Made by a program: the position numbers and the translations under genes
Notes under the pieces: model-generated
Told to the model about the DNA's origin: nothing
What the model saw: the letters and a program-made list of their open reading frames with translations, nothing else
Database searches by the model: none
DNA from: Amblyornis subalaris
Taxonomy: Eukaryota; Chordata; Aves; Passeriformes; Ptilonorhynchidae
Direction: 5' to 3'
NCBI GenBank assembly: GCA_018881555.1
Contig: JACAXG010000070.1
Span: 2,108,001 to 2,172,000 of the forward strand
DNA length: 64,000 nucleotides
Part shown: positions 1 through 15,000 of the stretch, piece after piece
Layout of the letters: every line of letters starts with the position of its first letter
Numbering within the stretch: position 1 is the first letter of the stretch

Positions 1-3000
1 GCTGTAGGCAGTATAGCATAAGTACAGAAGCAGTTCAGTGCTATTTTGGATAAACATAGCTGAAATTTGAATCTTTGCCATTTGCAATGCACACATTTTG
101 TTTTACTGCTGTAAAGAGAGCTGTCAAAATAAAAACTACATGGATAATTTACTGAAATGCAGTCAAATAAAGGGATGATCAAAGGGAAAAAATGAAGATA
201 TAGTATAGGGTCACTCTTACGTTCATGGTGTATTCAGAACAATTTAATTGTTGACCTCTTGACATTGCTGGGTGCAGAGAAATTGGTAGTGAATAACAGA
301 AGTAGAAGCCACCGAATCAGAATAGAACTTGAAGTCCAAATTTCATGTCAAAAAGGGTAATTGTAGCAGGCAATTATTTGTGATAGTGCCCTGTTGAACT
401 ATCTGACCAAGGTGTAGCTCTTTTCTCATTTCGTAAGGAGTACATAATTATATACTCCTTATAATACAGCTTGGAAATAAAATCCATCGTTTCTATAAGT
501 GACACTGTCTCTGAAAATGGAAGGACACCATAATGATCACTATGGGGCAACACTCATTACACTTCTTACTCTTTGCAGTTTAGATTGACATGGGAAAATA
601 CATATTAAAGCTGAGACCAGTCATCTTTATTGAGTTTGTTGTTCTAAAATGGATTAAAGGTCAGTTATCCAAGGCTTGTGTTTTAAATTTCAGATTTTCT
701 GGAACAGAAGATCCAAGCAACAGTGAGGTCTGCTTGACTTGAATAAATTGAGTGCAGTGAAACATACAGTATTTGAGAGTGTTTCAGGCAAAACCCTTTT
801 GAAAAAAATCCTATATTTTACTGAAGTGTTAGAAATTCTATGGCACCTCTTGTAAGAGAAGGGCTTTGACCTCTACTTCTTAGACATATTTTCCTTTCAC
901 CGTATTATTGTGTTCTATGTGCTCCATTTCAGAGAAAGATTATGACTGGTAAATGCTTATAAGTCTGTTGTAGGATAATCTTGGAAGCAGTTTCTAGGTT
1001 AACCCTGATGTGTATTTGGGATAGTTACATGTTCTGTGGAAGTTAGTTTTTGAAGGCCAGTGCTTCCAAATCTTTTTGAAATTGCATTAGGCAAAGGTGA
1101 ACAAAGCCATGTTTGTTCTAACCTAGAAGACGCTGTTGTTGACAAGGAAAGAAGTAGATGATGAACTTAACGTTAGTGGACAATGAAATTATCTCAATGT
1201 AAAATTGATCTAAATGTTATGAGCATTAAGTTCCTTTGGGAAAAAGCACTTTAAGCACTTTGTGGAATTCACTACTACTGAAATAGTGATTTCAGTATTC
1301 TGTACTGGGGCAGAGAAAGGGAAAAAAGAGTGTTAAGTCACTAACTGCTTCTGTATTCACAGAACTGTTTTCAAGCTGTATCAAAAGAAACGAAGTCTTT
1401 TGTCATGTTGCTAAGAAAGGTATTGCTACATGAAAAGCTCACACAGTGGTTTTCGTGTAAATACATGTAAAATCAATAGTCTGTGGCAAGAATCAAGACA
1501 GCATTACTCCTCCATAGTAACAGGAATGTAAGAATTTCTCTTATAGACACTAGATTGATTGATATTCAAAGATTTCAAAATATTATTTTTAGTTTTGTTC
1601 CATAATATGAACATAAATAAGGATGTTGTAATCTGTGAGACCAAATGTTGGTAGTTAGTCCTCCTGTAACTAATCCAGGAGCTGGTAGCAGAGCTACTGC
1701 ACCAGAACTAGTGCCCTCATGTATCCTTTTAAATGAAGAAGGGCTCCATTATTTTTTAATGGAAGCCCAACTCTTCAAGGACTCCACTATATGTAAAGGC
1801 ACCTCACCCTCTGCCTCTCTCTGAGTTTGACTAAAAAAGTAGTTGTATAGGCTTCTCTGAGGTCACCCAAGTATTGCAGTAAACATCCAGGCACTGGATC
1901 GTGGAACAACTGCTTTTACGGTAAATATATTGTGATAATTCTTTGAAGTCCTATTAATGTCTGAGCTGATATTTGAAAAATAGTGCCTATGGCTTGGTCA
2001 TCCAGTTTTTGTAACACACATCTGATGGAACACGTGCACTTACCAATGTAGTGTTTCAAGAAACTTTAGCTATTTTTTTTCCCACTCTCCAGAAGGAGAG
2101 ATTTACTTTTGTGCTGTGTTACATACTGGAAATGGTCAGCTCCTGTTAGAATCATTTAGGGAGCTGCTGTAAGTTGAAGTGGGAGGCCTGTACCCTCATG
2201 CATAAAAATTTTGACAGATTTACTGCATTTTTTCCAAGCATGCTTCCAAAACTGCAAATAGCTGGAGAAAATTAGATTGTTACAAAGAGTTTTACCCTCT
2301 TACAGGGTTGTACAATTGAGGTTTGGGGATGGGGGAGTGGACAACATCAAAAGCAAAACAAGTTATAGTGACTGTCTTTGCAATGTGTAAAGGATTAAGA
2401 AAATTGTCAATATTATGCTTTTCTCACATTTAATACACTTAATTTTTGCATTCCAGAGTACCTTGCTGTAAGTCCGTGCGTTTGTTAAAGGTGTGATCAA
2501 ACCCCCAAGATTATGTGAATTCCTTCATCTACAGTGTTGAGTGTTCTCCCACTGTTGGGACCATTTATGGTCATCTGGATCTAACAAGGGGACTTTTTTC
2601 AAACCTAGCACTTAAATACTTATTTGGTTTTTGTTTGACCATCATCTTTTTACTTACATCCAGGATTTTTTTTTTGTGCCTGTGAGTTTTTAGATCAGAC
2701 AGAAGGCCTTATATTTCCACTCATTGCTTCTGCAGGTTAGTGTAAGGACAAAAGGAAAGAAATAATGGGTTAGAGGGCTCGCATACTATCAGACAAAAAA
2801 AACCATTAAGTAACATGGAAGAAGATAAAAATTTCAAGAGCAAAATAAGCAAAATACTTCTTACAGTGCTATTTTGTGTTCTTTTCCCTTTACCTTTTTG
2901 TGTTTTTCTTGGTATAAGGTAATTTCAGGTATTGGAAGGAATATTTTCTGGTAAAAATCTTAAGATTGCCAGATCTTCTGAAAAAAAATATTTTTGGATG

Positions 3001-6000
3001 TACACAGTGAACAAAAACCTCTGCTTGTTCAAAATTCATCATGCAATTTACTTGTTTCCTCAGTTGCTTTGTGAGTTATGTGATCAGGACTGAAAGCCAG
3101 TACAATCTTTACTGAATATTATTACTTTTTCTCTATCTTAGTGTCTGCTCCCACTTTCAACTGCCCCTATTTTGGCAAATTTTAGACTTAGCTGTTGTTA
3201 CTATTAATGCTGATGTTATGATTAGATATAATCTGCAAGCTCAACAATTTGAAAGTAATTTTTTTAATAGCAACATGACATAAACTGAACAATACATTGC
3301 ATCTATATGGTACGTAGATGTTTTTCTTCTTTTTGCCTAGGTTCTCTCAAACATACAAATTATAGCAACTGTTAGAACTACTTGCAGGTCATCTATACAA
3401 AATTAAAATCCCTTTCGTACAGCAATAGTCTACAGCTTTGGTTTTTTGGGTTGGGTATTTTGTGACGGGGTTTTTTTTCTATGAACAGTGCATGGGAAAA
3501 GCTTATCTTATATTATTGTGTTCAAATGCTTCCCTCTGAACTGTTCTTCTCTGAATTGTCTCTGAACCCAGAACCACCATGTTCCATTTGAGCCCCCCTA
3601 GATGTACAGAAGCAGCCCCAAACGAAGTTTTAAACAACAGGGACTACTTATGCAAAAACAGAGGTTAAATTAATTTTAGTAAAAACCGGAACTGATTAGC
3701 ATCCTGATAGTTAAATTCATTAGCAGAGTCCCCCAGTTCCACTTCTGTTAAAGCACTGTTGCAAGATAATGAGTGATCCTTCCCGTGCTACTTTCTTTCC
3801 TTTCAATAATCAGTGGAACTTTTGTTGCTGGAAACATCTGAATTCGTTTGGTCCCATAAACGCAACAGATAACTGTAGAGCAGAATTGAAAATTAGAATT
3901 ACTTGAGATGTTAGTGCTGTTTTTGCGAAAATATCGCCTTAAAAATTCTGTTCCACTAAAATTTATTCTATTCTATTTAGCAAATTTCTATTCATATTTT
4001 CAAATAGCACAGTTGGGGATTCTTTCCTTTGTAATCTTTCTGGGAAGGAATTTTTTTCTAATTCTTCAGTGACTTTGTGCATCAGATTGCAGGGTAATGT
4101 TACAGTCAGTAATGTTTACATCAACAAATGTAAATTCAAATTAAATCTATTATTTAAATAGCATAATGGAAACACATGGTGCTTTGTAGTCATGTAATTA
4201 AAGAAGATCTGTGCCTCCAGGAGTTTATGATCTGAAGATCAAAACCATTTCCGCATGCAACAGACCTCTTCTAAATTATTGGTCTACAATTTGGGGATTT
4301 TGTCTTGCATCTACTTCAGCATAAATTTTACTTTTGAGCAGAGATTTCAACCAGACCAGTGCAGTACTGTCTGAGATGCAATGCATAAGTTTTGTACTTG
4401 ACACTTAGTGTAGAGGCAATTTCCTCTCTAGCACATAAAAGCCTGGTGTTTTGATGTCAAGATTTATACCTCCCTTATTTAAGAGCAACACTGTGAACTA
4501 AACTTTGTGAATTATACTAGTTTAGTTAGAGGGGGGAAAAAATCAATTTCTTATGTTTAACAAGGAGTCTGACTAGCCATGCTTCTTTTTTTGTCTTTTT
4601 TTTTTCCAGTTGTAAAAGTAATTTTGTGCAAAATTGCATTTGAGTTAAATTATTCACTCATCCTGGGGCAATAGCCTGTATTCACTTTCCAGCTGAGCCA
4701 ACTAAAAATATGGGAAACAGACCAGCCTGGTATTCCATTGTTACCTTATATAATGTGGTGTTTTGGAAATGATGATGAAGGCAACCTGGATATTTCATGG
4801 ATGAATTAGTAGATTCATAAACTGAAAGCTTTGCTTGCTATTTGTAATGGCGTTTTCTCCCTTCCTTTCAAAACTGTGCTCGCAAATTGGAGATGTTGCT
4901 TTTATTTAAAAAGAAAAGAGAAGGACAAAGAAAAGGAAAAAAAAAATCAAGCCTCTTTTTTCCTTTGAAGAAATCTTTGCCTGAATTGCTGGCTGAGTTC
5001 CCTTAAAAGGCCTGATCTCCTTCAAAATTTGGAACCAAGTTCAGANCCCAACTAGGTAAGGTAGAGTACTTTGTTCAGTTTACTTAGTTTTGTCCCCACA
5101 ATATGCTACAAAAGAGTCTGGGTGTAAACACATAGGTTATTATTGTCAAGTGTGATGGTTTGGGATTTCTTCCAATTATCATCCTAATTAGGACCCTGAA
5201 TTAAAAAGAATTTTTCATTTCTTTTGGGCATGGGGAGCTAAATGAAGACTGCTCTGTGAACCCTGTGACTCATAGGTACCTACAAGTCTTTAGGCCCCTT
5301 TGTTGCTGTAATGACTTAACTGCAAAATAATTTCATGGTTTTAAGAGGCAACTTTTGCCTTTAACCTCCTTGTCTGAGGACTTTCCCTAAACTGAGGTAA
5401 GCTTGGACAGTACCTTGTACATTCACATGTTTTGTTCTGTATTCCAGTGCTTTTTTTCTCAAAGCTGTTGCGTAGGATTGCACAACTTGGAGGTGCTACT
5501 GTGTTTGGTTTTACTCAGTTGTTCAAATCCATTAAACATGAGTTCTGGTCATTTCCCAGTCCTATGAATGCTTTGAGTTCTGGCAGCTAACGGAGACTTC
5601 TCAGCACTTTGTTGGGAACTATGGCAGTCTTTCTCCAAGCATTGCACTTCACTTTTACCCATGCTGTGCTACAGATCCTGATATGGCTGGTTTCAGGGCA
5701 TCTCTGGGCTGGGTGGATTTAATACTGTACTGATCTTTTCTAAGGTCTTCTGAGATAAAGCTGTGAAATGATTGTGTGTTATGAGTGATATGCCTTAAGG
5801 AACATTGGCATTTTTCTTCTAAACCTGTGAGCAAAGTTGTTGTATCTCAGGTATGGCTATATGCTGATCAGAGTAAAGGAAAAGATTTCCCCACAATAAG
5901 CAGTGGTACAAGTCCTGCCTTCTGTGTATTTGCAACTGGATTTCCTTGTACTGTACTTTTTTTTTAACTAAACTGTAGCTTTCTCAGCCTTTGGGTCATA

Positions 6001-9000
6001 TGGTGTGTGGCTTCACACAAACGTTTACTACATGACAGGCTAACTTAGCAACCAAGATGTTTTCCTCTTCTTCCTACTCAATGCTTTTNTCTTGTGCTGA
6101 CATATTGCATTGAGTGCTGTACAAAAGGAAGCCCTAGATGACAACTAGTTTAGCATTGTGCCTGGGACCTGTGCTTTTGGATCGAGGCTCAGATGAAGGA
6201 CTTGTGCTCAAAAACATTCAGTACTTGGCAATACCAAATTTCTTTTGTAAGAGTTGAATAAGTGGTAATCTCATAGTTCTACTACAACACCACAAAAAAA
6301 AAAATTNAAAAAATCCTTTCTCAGTTGGAGTACGTGAATTTCAGGATGCTTTGGATGGAAAAATAACCAAGAAGAATAAGATCTCCAAAGAAGATGTAGC
6401 ATTGGTAGTCTTAAACAACCCAACCTCCAAAATACAGCAAAACAACAACCCCAAACTACAGAGGTTCTGTAGTTGTGAAAAGAGACAATAATTCCGACAT
6501 CAGACAGTTAAATAACAGACTCTGATGCGGAAAACTGTCCCAGATTCCAACATTCCTTTCAGCTGACATTAGAAAACAAGGTAGACTTAGCATGAGGAAT
6601 AGTGTCTTTATATGAAGAGATTGCTCTTGTTAGGCCCATATGTGAACCATATATCCAGATTCTCTCTACATCCGCTCACTTGTCTCCCTGTCAGCATCTG
6701 AAGAGAGATTCCCAAATGTTCACATGTACCTTTCAGATCAGAGTTTAATTTTAGAAGACTATCTTGGCCTATTAATTTTGATTAGAACAATGCTGTGGTG
6801 GCAGAGACATCCGATTGCAAGTAAAATTTCAGAAATCAAACTGCTGCAAAACTGTAGAAATAAATGCAAGTGCAACTTGCAGTAATAGGTCACAATAATT
6901 GTATATGGTAAAATATATGTCATTATTCAATAAGTAGTAATTCGTCAGGGCGTGTATAGTTCGTGTGCACTTGGTGTGTTACAAACTGCAATGTGGAGGG
7001 TGAGTACTTCCATGATCTGTGTGTGTCACATGAAGAAGGCAAAGTTTAGGAGCCAAAAAAACGGTTTCAGAACAGACACTTGTAGAAATTTGGAACGTAA
7101 GTACTGCAGAGCATCTTGAACATTTTTGTAATTTATTTGTTTTCTCATATGCAATGAGTTACATTAATAAAAACTGATTACATGAGAGTAGTTTGCATAC
7201 CATAAAACTTGTCAAAATGTTAATTGCAGTCTTTCAGATACCTGATTGATTACTTATTTTCCCTGTAAGGTATATTTTCTTTTTTTGTTCTTAAAATTAA
7301 GTACATGAAGTCACCATCCAGAACAGAAATGATACTAAAACAGGAGCCACAAAATTAAAAATGCCAGTATGAAGTCATGTAGTTTTTCAATGTAGTGGCT
7401 CTATGTTTTCTGTTTTGCTAGTGGGTGTCTAAGGACATTCATGTGGTCATGAAGGAAGAAATTACTTCCCTTGCTAATATCCTCACTTCCCCATGTAGCC
7501 CTTTTCAAATTGAAGGGGTTTTGCTTTCAGTTCCCCGTTTCTCTTTGTCTCAAAAGAGGAAAAGCATTATTTTATTTGTACAAATCACTTTAGAAATTCT
7601 GTTGCTTCTACAGGTTACAAATGAAGTGCCCAATAAAACTAGGTAAATTATTTACAATTATTATATCAAACTTTTCAGGTATATCTAGAACATGAATACA
7701 GGAAACTTTAAACCTATTTGTATAATCGTTATTATTCCATGTGATAAGAACTGCCGTTCCTTTAAAAACCCTCACTATATCCCCCACCTTCCAAAACCCC
7801 CAAAAAAGATCTGACCAAGATATGATAGTGGAGTCTTCATCAGACCCAACCTGTTTCTTAAGTGTTCCAAAGTGCAATCCAGTAAACCTATTGGTACTTT
7901 CTATCAAAAATCATTAATGGTGGCCATGTGTAAGCAGCAGTTCAGTTATACTCTGGGGTCAAGGGAGAAGCTTTTGTGTGCACTGCATCTTCATAATTTT
8001 CAATTGCTTGTCAAGAGAATAAACTATATATTTCTTTTTTTTTTTCTTAGCCTGCAAGAAATAAGAAAATGTGCATCATTTGCATTATTTCTACAGTAGT
8101 CAGTTTGCAGCAGGTCTTGGTGAAGACTTTCACACATCGTTTCTTTTATTCNTCTGTTCTTGGACAAGAAGTCATAGCACATACACAAAGTTCATTTTCT
8201 CTCTCATATCTAAATCTAGAACCGTACTTTTTGCCTAAAGAGTAAACTGAAATTCTGAAGTGTTTAATCAAATGCACGTTTCACATGTGCAAATGACTTC
8301 TGTTGGCCAGGCCTTCTATTTCTGAAATTCTGTTTCTAATTTTTGTATGGACTCTTATTGAAAGGGGGATAGTACTGGATGTTGCTGGTGAGGGACTGGG
8401 AGGGGGTGAGGGAGTCTGTGTGGCAGCTCCCCAAGCACATATTTTTCTTAAACTTCAGATGTGCAGAGCTGATGTGCAGAGACGTCCCAAATGTGGTCAT
8501 AGACAATTGGTTTTGACCTGATCAGTTCAGGAGACATCCTGCTGGGTTGATTATTGCTTTGCTATCCAAAGCAACGCAATGGATAAAATAGGCATTTTTC
8601 AGCCCTAAGTGCTACTGAGTTACTAAGAATCTTTCAGGGAAATGGGAAGACACACAGCNCATCTAGGAAAATAAAGGAAGTGAATGTGTGCAATCAGATA
8701 ATTGAAAATAATTTTCTCTTTCATCTCCCAGAGTCCTCTAGGATTGGGGCAAGTGGGCCAAGCCTGAGCATTAACACCTGAAATGAAAATTGGTTAATGA
8801 TCAGAAATATGTGTGAAACATAAAAGGTCCAAAAGAGATTAATTCAAGAGGTTGAGGAGGGTGTTTGTTGATTTTATTGTGTATATATTTTGGCATGATT
8901 TCATAGTTTGTAAGTTTTGAATATCATGCATAGAACTAACTGAAATCTTAATCTGTAGTTATTTACAAACATTTCTTGTAAATACCCTCTATATAGTTCT

Positions 9001-12000
9001 TTATTATAGCAGGTAAATTAAGCCCTATCAAATTTAAACTGAGCTAAATTGCTACATCATTGAATGCATTGCCACATTTTACATTTTGAAATACAAGTGT
9101 GTTTTGAACTTCTGTCATCTTTTTCTTGAGAAAAAGAGGGGGAAAATGTAATTATTGGAGGAGAAAATGTCTTTTTAATTTTCATTTTGTATAAAACTAT
9201 TCAAAGCAATGTTGATGAAATTTTAAATAGCCTTGAGACAGAGAGTACTGGGGAAAAGGAAAGCACTAGCCATAAACAAACAGCTTGGAAACCTAGTATT
9301 GTGTCCTCAAATGCTGGTTTCAACCAAACCTTCAACACTGGTCAGCTCTTTCTGAGAGGGTAGGACACAAATGATGGGGAGACTCCTAAACAGCTGAGGG
9401 GAAAAACAATTTGTGCACTGTGTAGTTGAACACAAGCATTCCCATATTGTAGGAAAAACTGTTTTTGTGAAGGCAAAGAACGTTCTGTGCACATTGCAAT
9501 GGAGACTTGGTGCAGGGAGACTATTTGGAACAAATACATGTCTAGTTTCTATTCTTCTTGAAAATTGCTAGAACATACACATGTGCTTCATGTTCCTTAT
9601 GCTCCATACTGCTTCCCTCTGCACAGATAATCACACGAACAATACATGTGAGCAGCATTTGAGGTAGAACTGTTATCTTTTATCTCTTTGATGTCTTATT
9701 TTAGTGATGCAGGAAAAGTTTGAGGAAATAGTGTTTCTGAACAAAAGGTGCTGCAAATTGTCAGCAGACAGAATTGCAAAATTGTGCAGTCTGTCCTTAT
9801 ATTTCCATCTCTGCCTGTCCTTCATTAACTGATGGTTATTCATCACAGAGTGGTTGATGGGACTTTTATAGGAGCATTTATTTTATAATTTCTATGTTCT
9901 AGATTTTTATTTAATTTCAGACTCCAAAGTGTATATCTTCTTTTCTGTTATAGTCCATTATGTCATAAATGGACAAATGATAACTCATCACAAACAAAAT
10001 TATTTTTGCAGCCTGTCTTCCTGGCATCTGGATTCTAAAGAGACAACCTGGATGCCTGCATGCCAGTGCAACCAGGATTTTTACAGTGTCAATAATCTTT
10101 GCTCATCACACCAAAAAAATCGGTGTGTCAGTGTATTCCTGCAGAGTCATTAGCATACAGATTCACTCTGCTTGCTTAACAAAGCATGGTTTGGTGTATT
10201 ATAGTTTCCTAGTCTGCTTGTCTGATTCACCTCTGACAAAAGGAGAGAGTGAATTCAGTCCTTTCTTCAGTGGCACACTAATGTGGGAAATAAATCTTCG
10301 GGCATAAGGTCTGAATGGCAGTCATTTAAATAATTCAAATGCAGCGATCATTTTGCCCATGTGCTTTCATTTCTTTGTTTTGTTTCTCTGTATTTCTTAA
10401 ATCACTGAGAGACAAATGATCTTCTGCGACAATCTATATTTTTAAAATATCTAGAGCTAAATAATCCCTGTCCTCTTTAAATGCAGTTTAATTGGTTACA
10501 TGTAAAATAATTATTTGCTCTCTCTTTTGTGGTGTGGAGGGGGGAGTTGGAGGGGAGAAGTAACATACAAGCAGATGTGCTGCTAGATCTACAGGCTTCT
10601 GCCAACCATATGGCATCTTAAAGAAAGATGGTTGGAGCGTCTGGATTAGCAAAGAGTCGGGATGGAAAGCCATGTGTCGTGTTGGTACAGGCAGTTGTTT
10701 TAGCTCTCTGTAAAAGGCTTCAGGAGATTGTGTAATGGAACAAATGGTACTGCAAGCCTAGTAACAGCCTTACCGCTGCTGGAGAGGCAATTGGCCCCCA
10801 GGCGAGTACTGCTTCATCCTTGCTTGTTGGTTTTTTGTGAAGGATTTTTAGATCATTATTTTGTGTTCTTCTTTTAAGGTACAGGAAACTTGGGAATGTA
10901 ATTCTGAGCTTTATACTCGAAAGAGAGCTATTGTATGGTCAGGATTTTTTCACACTCTCATTTTTTATAATGAAAACATACAGTTTCCTTCTCTTCGAAA
11001 TGAAAAGCTCGTGCCCTTCTGCAAATTTCCCCCATCCTTCATGAACACTTTGAGACATCAGTTCATTGAATTTGTAGCTGATGCCCAGATTTTGGGGGGA
11101 AAACTGCTCTCTCTAGGATTTGCTTAGTTAAAAAGATTGGGGCTATTGTGCTTGTGGCTATAATGTACCAGCTTGGCATTTGTATTCTGTTTGACAAGTT
11201 GCTCTTTATGCAAACAAGGGGCCTGCTTCTATTAAAGGCAAAAGTCCTTTTGTTTTTAGCAACACAGAATTGGGCATTCTGTGGGGTTTTGTGTGCTCTA
11301 CAGGAGTCTGTAGTTCACATTTCAGCTCATAGAAGTTATTTTGCATCAGGATGAAAGCTATTGTATCCAGATCTGTAACAAAAATAGATTTTAGTCATTT
11401 CTCTACTGTCACACAATAGAACTCTAAATTCCTCTGTATGTCTCAATGAAATCATGCCTCCTAGTAGACCTGTAAATGGAGTTTTCTCTCCTTGATACCA
11501 TTTGTTTCAAAGGAAATTAAACCCTGATGTTGCAGTACAGAAGTTCAATAATTAGGATTATTTTATTTGAAGAGATTTTAAGTACATTATGATCCCAGTA
11601 TCATGATTTTTATGTAAGGAGATAACATGAGGGACACCCAAACATTCATTTGTAGGTAAATACTTGCTGAGCAGGTAATGTTATGGTTTCAGAGACATTA
11701 GAAACAAACCATTAACTACAGAAGCATCTTCCCTACTGAGAATCTTTGCTGAAAAATATACTATCTTAAACTGAGTCAAATGCTGCTCTAATATAGCCTA
11801 GATTCACAATAATTTAAAAGTAAAATTACAATTACCGCTCTTTTTTTTTCTTTAATTTTTTCATACTCTCCAGAAGGCTCCTTATCTGGAGCTTAGGAAA
11901 CAGCAGTACTCAGCTTAATCTGCAGTTTAGTTACAGCAGTGCACGCTTTTTCCTGAGCTGCCTGCATGCCCCCCTGCTCAAGCCTGCATATGTTGCTCAA

Positions 12001-12014
12001 CACTGATCAAAAGT

Positions 12015-12036
12015 AGCCTCCCTTGGGAGGGAGGCT
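12015..12036. repeat. Short perfect inverted repeat (hairpin)
   Basis: AGCCTCCCT is followed by a four-base spacer and its exact reverse complement AGGGAGGCT, giving a 9-bp stem. A second small inverted repeat (CTCAGCC, two bases, GGCTGAG) lies about 50 bp downstream. Both sit at the edge of a more GC-rich segment (about 12015-12260) inside the SDCCAG8 intron. No gene or known element was recognised around them. Confidence 0.6.
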
Positions 12037-15000
12037 TGGGTTCGTTTTGTCGGCCTGTTCATTACCTCGCCTCAGCCAAGGCTGAGCCAGGTGTGAGGTG
12101 GACAGTTGTCCACCAGGAGTGGTGCCAAGACCACCAGCATCTCTCTGGAAGGCTCTTGAGATGGCTGCTGAGGAGGAGCAGAGTCGGACCAGTGAGCCCC
12201 AGCGGGGACCTTGGGCTCTCTTGGGGCACCTGCTGAGCTTTCACAGCCTTTCAGAAGCCCAGGCTGTTTTTTTCCCCGTGTTCATGTGTGAGTTCACCAA
12301 CACCCTGGTGTGCATTAGCAAAAGTGTGCGTTTCATTCAGAAATGTGCATTTCTCTGGGTGGGTTTCCCTTATAAGAAATTTTGAGTAATGATGTATTTG
12401 TGTTGCAACAACAGTATCGGAGGTTACCAAGTCTACAGAGACAGTAATTGACTGATAGTAGGTGGATCTCTTGTTCTCATTTTGCATATGTGTTTGTCTT
12501 CCATATCCCTCCTTAAAACAACAAATCCCATTGTTGTATTTTTGAACANAGAGACACAGCTTTGTTTTCTTAATTTACTACTAGTGATTTAAGGCACTTA
12601 ATTTCCATTTATGTAAGTGAGAATGCTCAGTTTCCAAAAGCATGTCAAGACTTCTAAGCTTTCTTGTTTAAACGTTTCCCTACATTGCTTACCACTGAAA
12701 GATGAGAGCATGGGGAAGTAGTATGAGAAAAGCTCAATTTACCTAACAAAACTAAGCAAGACCTTTTGATGTAGTCCAAGGGGAAAAGTATTCTTCTCTT
12801 GTAGTTACATTGAAGATGTGTCAAGAAAGTTATTAACATTTATTTCAACTTGTAGCAAAGAAAAGACTCATAGTTTTGCTAGATTTTTTTACAATAATTA
12901 AAATATGGTGGAAACAAGAAGAGTCTGTGTATGCACATGCATAGTTGTGGATAGAAGGAATCCTTCTGCTGGGAGGTGCTGGTAGTCTTACCAGGTTGGG
13001 ATGTCTGTGCAGGGTCCAGTGACCGCTGACTGATGAGCTGAACTGTGGCATAGGAGAGCCAAGCTGGAGCCACGTTTGCACTCGTTTTGTGTGGTATTGC
13101 TGACAGACCTGCCCTGCTATTGTAGGGACTCTAGAGCTGCTATTCTTGTCTGCCAGCTAAGCTGCTGTCACCAGAAAGGCATAATTGACCCTTTGCACTG
13201 ACTGTGATCTGGGTGTGTTGATACTCATCTCCAAACTGCCTGGGTGCAGTTACATTCCTTGTTGTGGAGGGGTTAATATTTTTCCTGAAGATAACTGTAA
13301 TGATGTTTGCCTCTAAAACAGCAATAAAGTTCCTCTATTTCATAGCAATGATTAAGTTCACCTTGCAGTAAATTTAGAGCACAGTTGGACTAATACACAC
13401 ATANATTATGAAATAGCCACTCTCTTACAGAAAGCGTAATACTCTCTACAATGTACTAATACATTTTTAAGATGTATTTTCTGGGAAATGCTCCCCTTCA
13501 ATGTTACTAAGCAATTGCAGGTTTCACTAACTTCACATCCAGTTCCACTGGTTATAATGTCGTCCAAAACAAGACACCAAGTGGACTCTCTATTCAAGAG
13601 CTGAGCACCATAAAGGTGGGCTGGCAATACTGCTCAGATCCTCCACCTTTTCTCATTTTTCTAAAAAACTTGTGATTTCTCAGGGTGAAACTGCTTTCCC
13701 CTCAACCCTTCTCAGTGCAAAAATATAATTTTCCCTACATTTACTCTTCCATGTTACATCTCCATGGTGTTTCCTTGATGCTGTGACTCCCTTCAGTCTC
13801 TGCAGAACTGGTCTATGGGTGTACTGGGCAATGTGGGGAGATTGGGACTGGTCCCAAGTGGATAAAGCCCTGGTCCAAAGTGCTGTGTTGCGTGCCAGCA
13901 GCAGCTCCCTGTGAGGTGGGAGGATGCTTGCTTGGCCAGCCAGCGCAAACAGAGGCTGAAGCCTCCTCGAGTCCCTTGGGTGTATCTGCACATATCTGAG
14001 CACAGCTCTTTCTTACCTCTCACGCACATCCTAGGCTGCTCTGCCCACCTTGACCTCTTTCCCTGCCATTTCTCTACATCCTTACTCAGTATGTGCCTTA
14101 TTCTCCTTTTTGTTTCATAGGCAGAGTAAATTTGGAAATCAGAGCTGTAATAAAGGGGAGTAGGCGAAGCTTGGGCTAAGTTCACAAATGGAAGTGATCT
14201 GCTCTGTGTGCAGAGAGCAACAGGCCCTTGTCTGTAAGACATCTATCTGAATATGCTGCACAGAAAAATTGTCTGCCACCAATATAAAGTCGTAGTCCTC
14301 TTTTTATGTGTCACAAGCATAAAACTAAACTCCATACAAATCTTACAACTATCATTAGTTTGACTGTAATTTATGCAAACCACAGTAACCCTGTGTGAAC
14401 CCTGAAAAATAAGCAAATGTGTGTCGCCTGCCAGAGCTTACAGGCAAAATTATTTGTTTGAAATGAACTGGAAAGAGGAGCACCTCTAGTGTGGAAAATA
14501 AGGGTAATGGGGATTAAGCAAAGAAACTAAAAAGTGACACCTACCTAGATGTTTAACACTTTGTGTTTGATATTTTTAGAGCTTATTTTCATAGTGGTCA
14601 AACTATGCAGTATAGCAGCCTTGGGGTTTATGCTGAAGAACGGTTTTGAAGGACTATGATATATAGTTCTTAAACTGGAAAGACTCCCCTGCAGATAACC
14701 AAAGGAGAAGAACTGTACCCAGCACTATTGGCCTCTCATCTGCAAGGTCACTAGTGAGAAACGTTTTACCTTTCAAACACAGGTACTGATAGCTGGAGAG
14801 ACAAACAGAAGCTTTGTGCTCTGTACCTTAATGCCTGCAGCCCTTGCTGGTTGCAGCCAGGATCTGGGCTCAGCGAGGACAGCAGGACTGAACCCAAAGC
14901 TGTTCTGTTCGCCTGCAATTGCGACTGTCAGAACAACTGAAGCAGTTGTAGCTCAGCTGCACTGCCCTTTCTAGCAGTAGTTGTTTTGGTTTTTTTTAAT

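Noticed and set aside
10861..11354. Two successive plus-strand open frames of 88 and 68 codons
   Set aside because: They look like a split gene at first, but no domain, no clear splice sites and no relation to SDCCAG8 were seen.
12036..12385. GC-richer segment considered as a retroviral LTR or processed pseudogene
   Set aside because: There are no terminal repeats, primer-binding site, poly(A) tail or recognisable protein; only small hairpins are present.
13793..14242. A 149-codon minus-strand open frame
   Set aside because: No family is recognisable, other frames on both strands are also open here, and it lies inside the SDCCAG8 intron without splice context.
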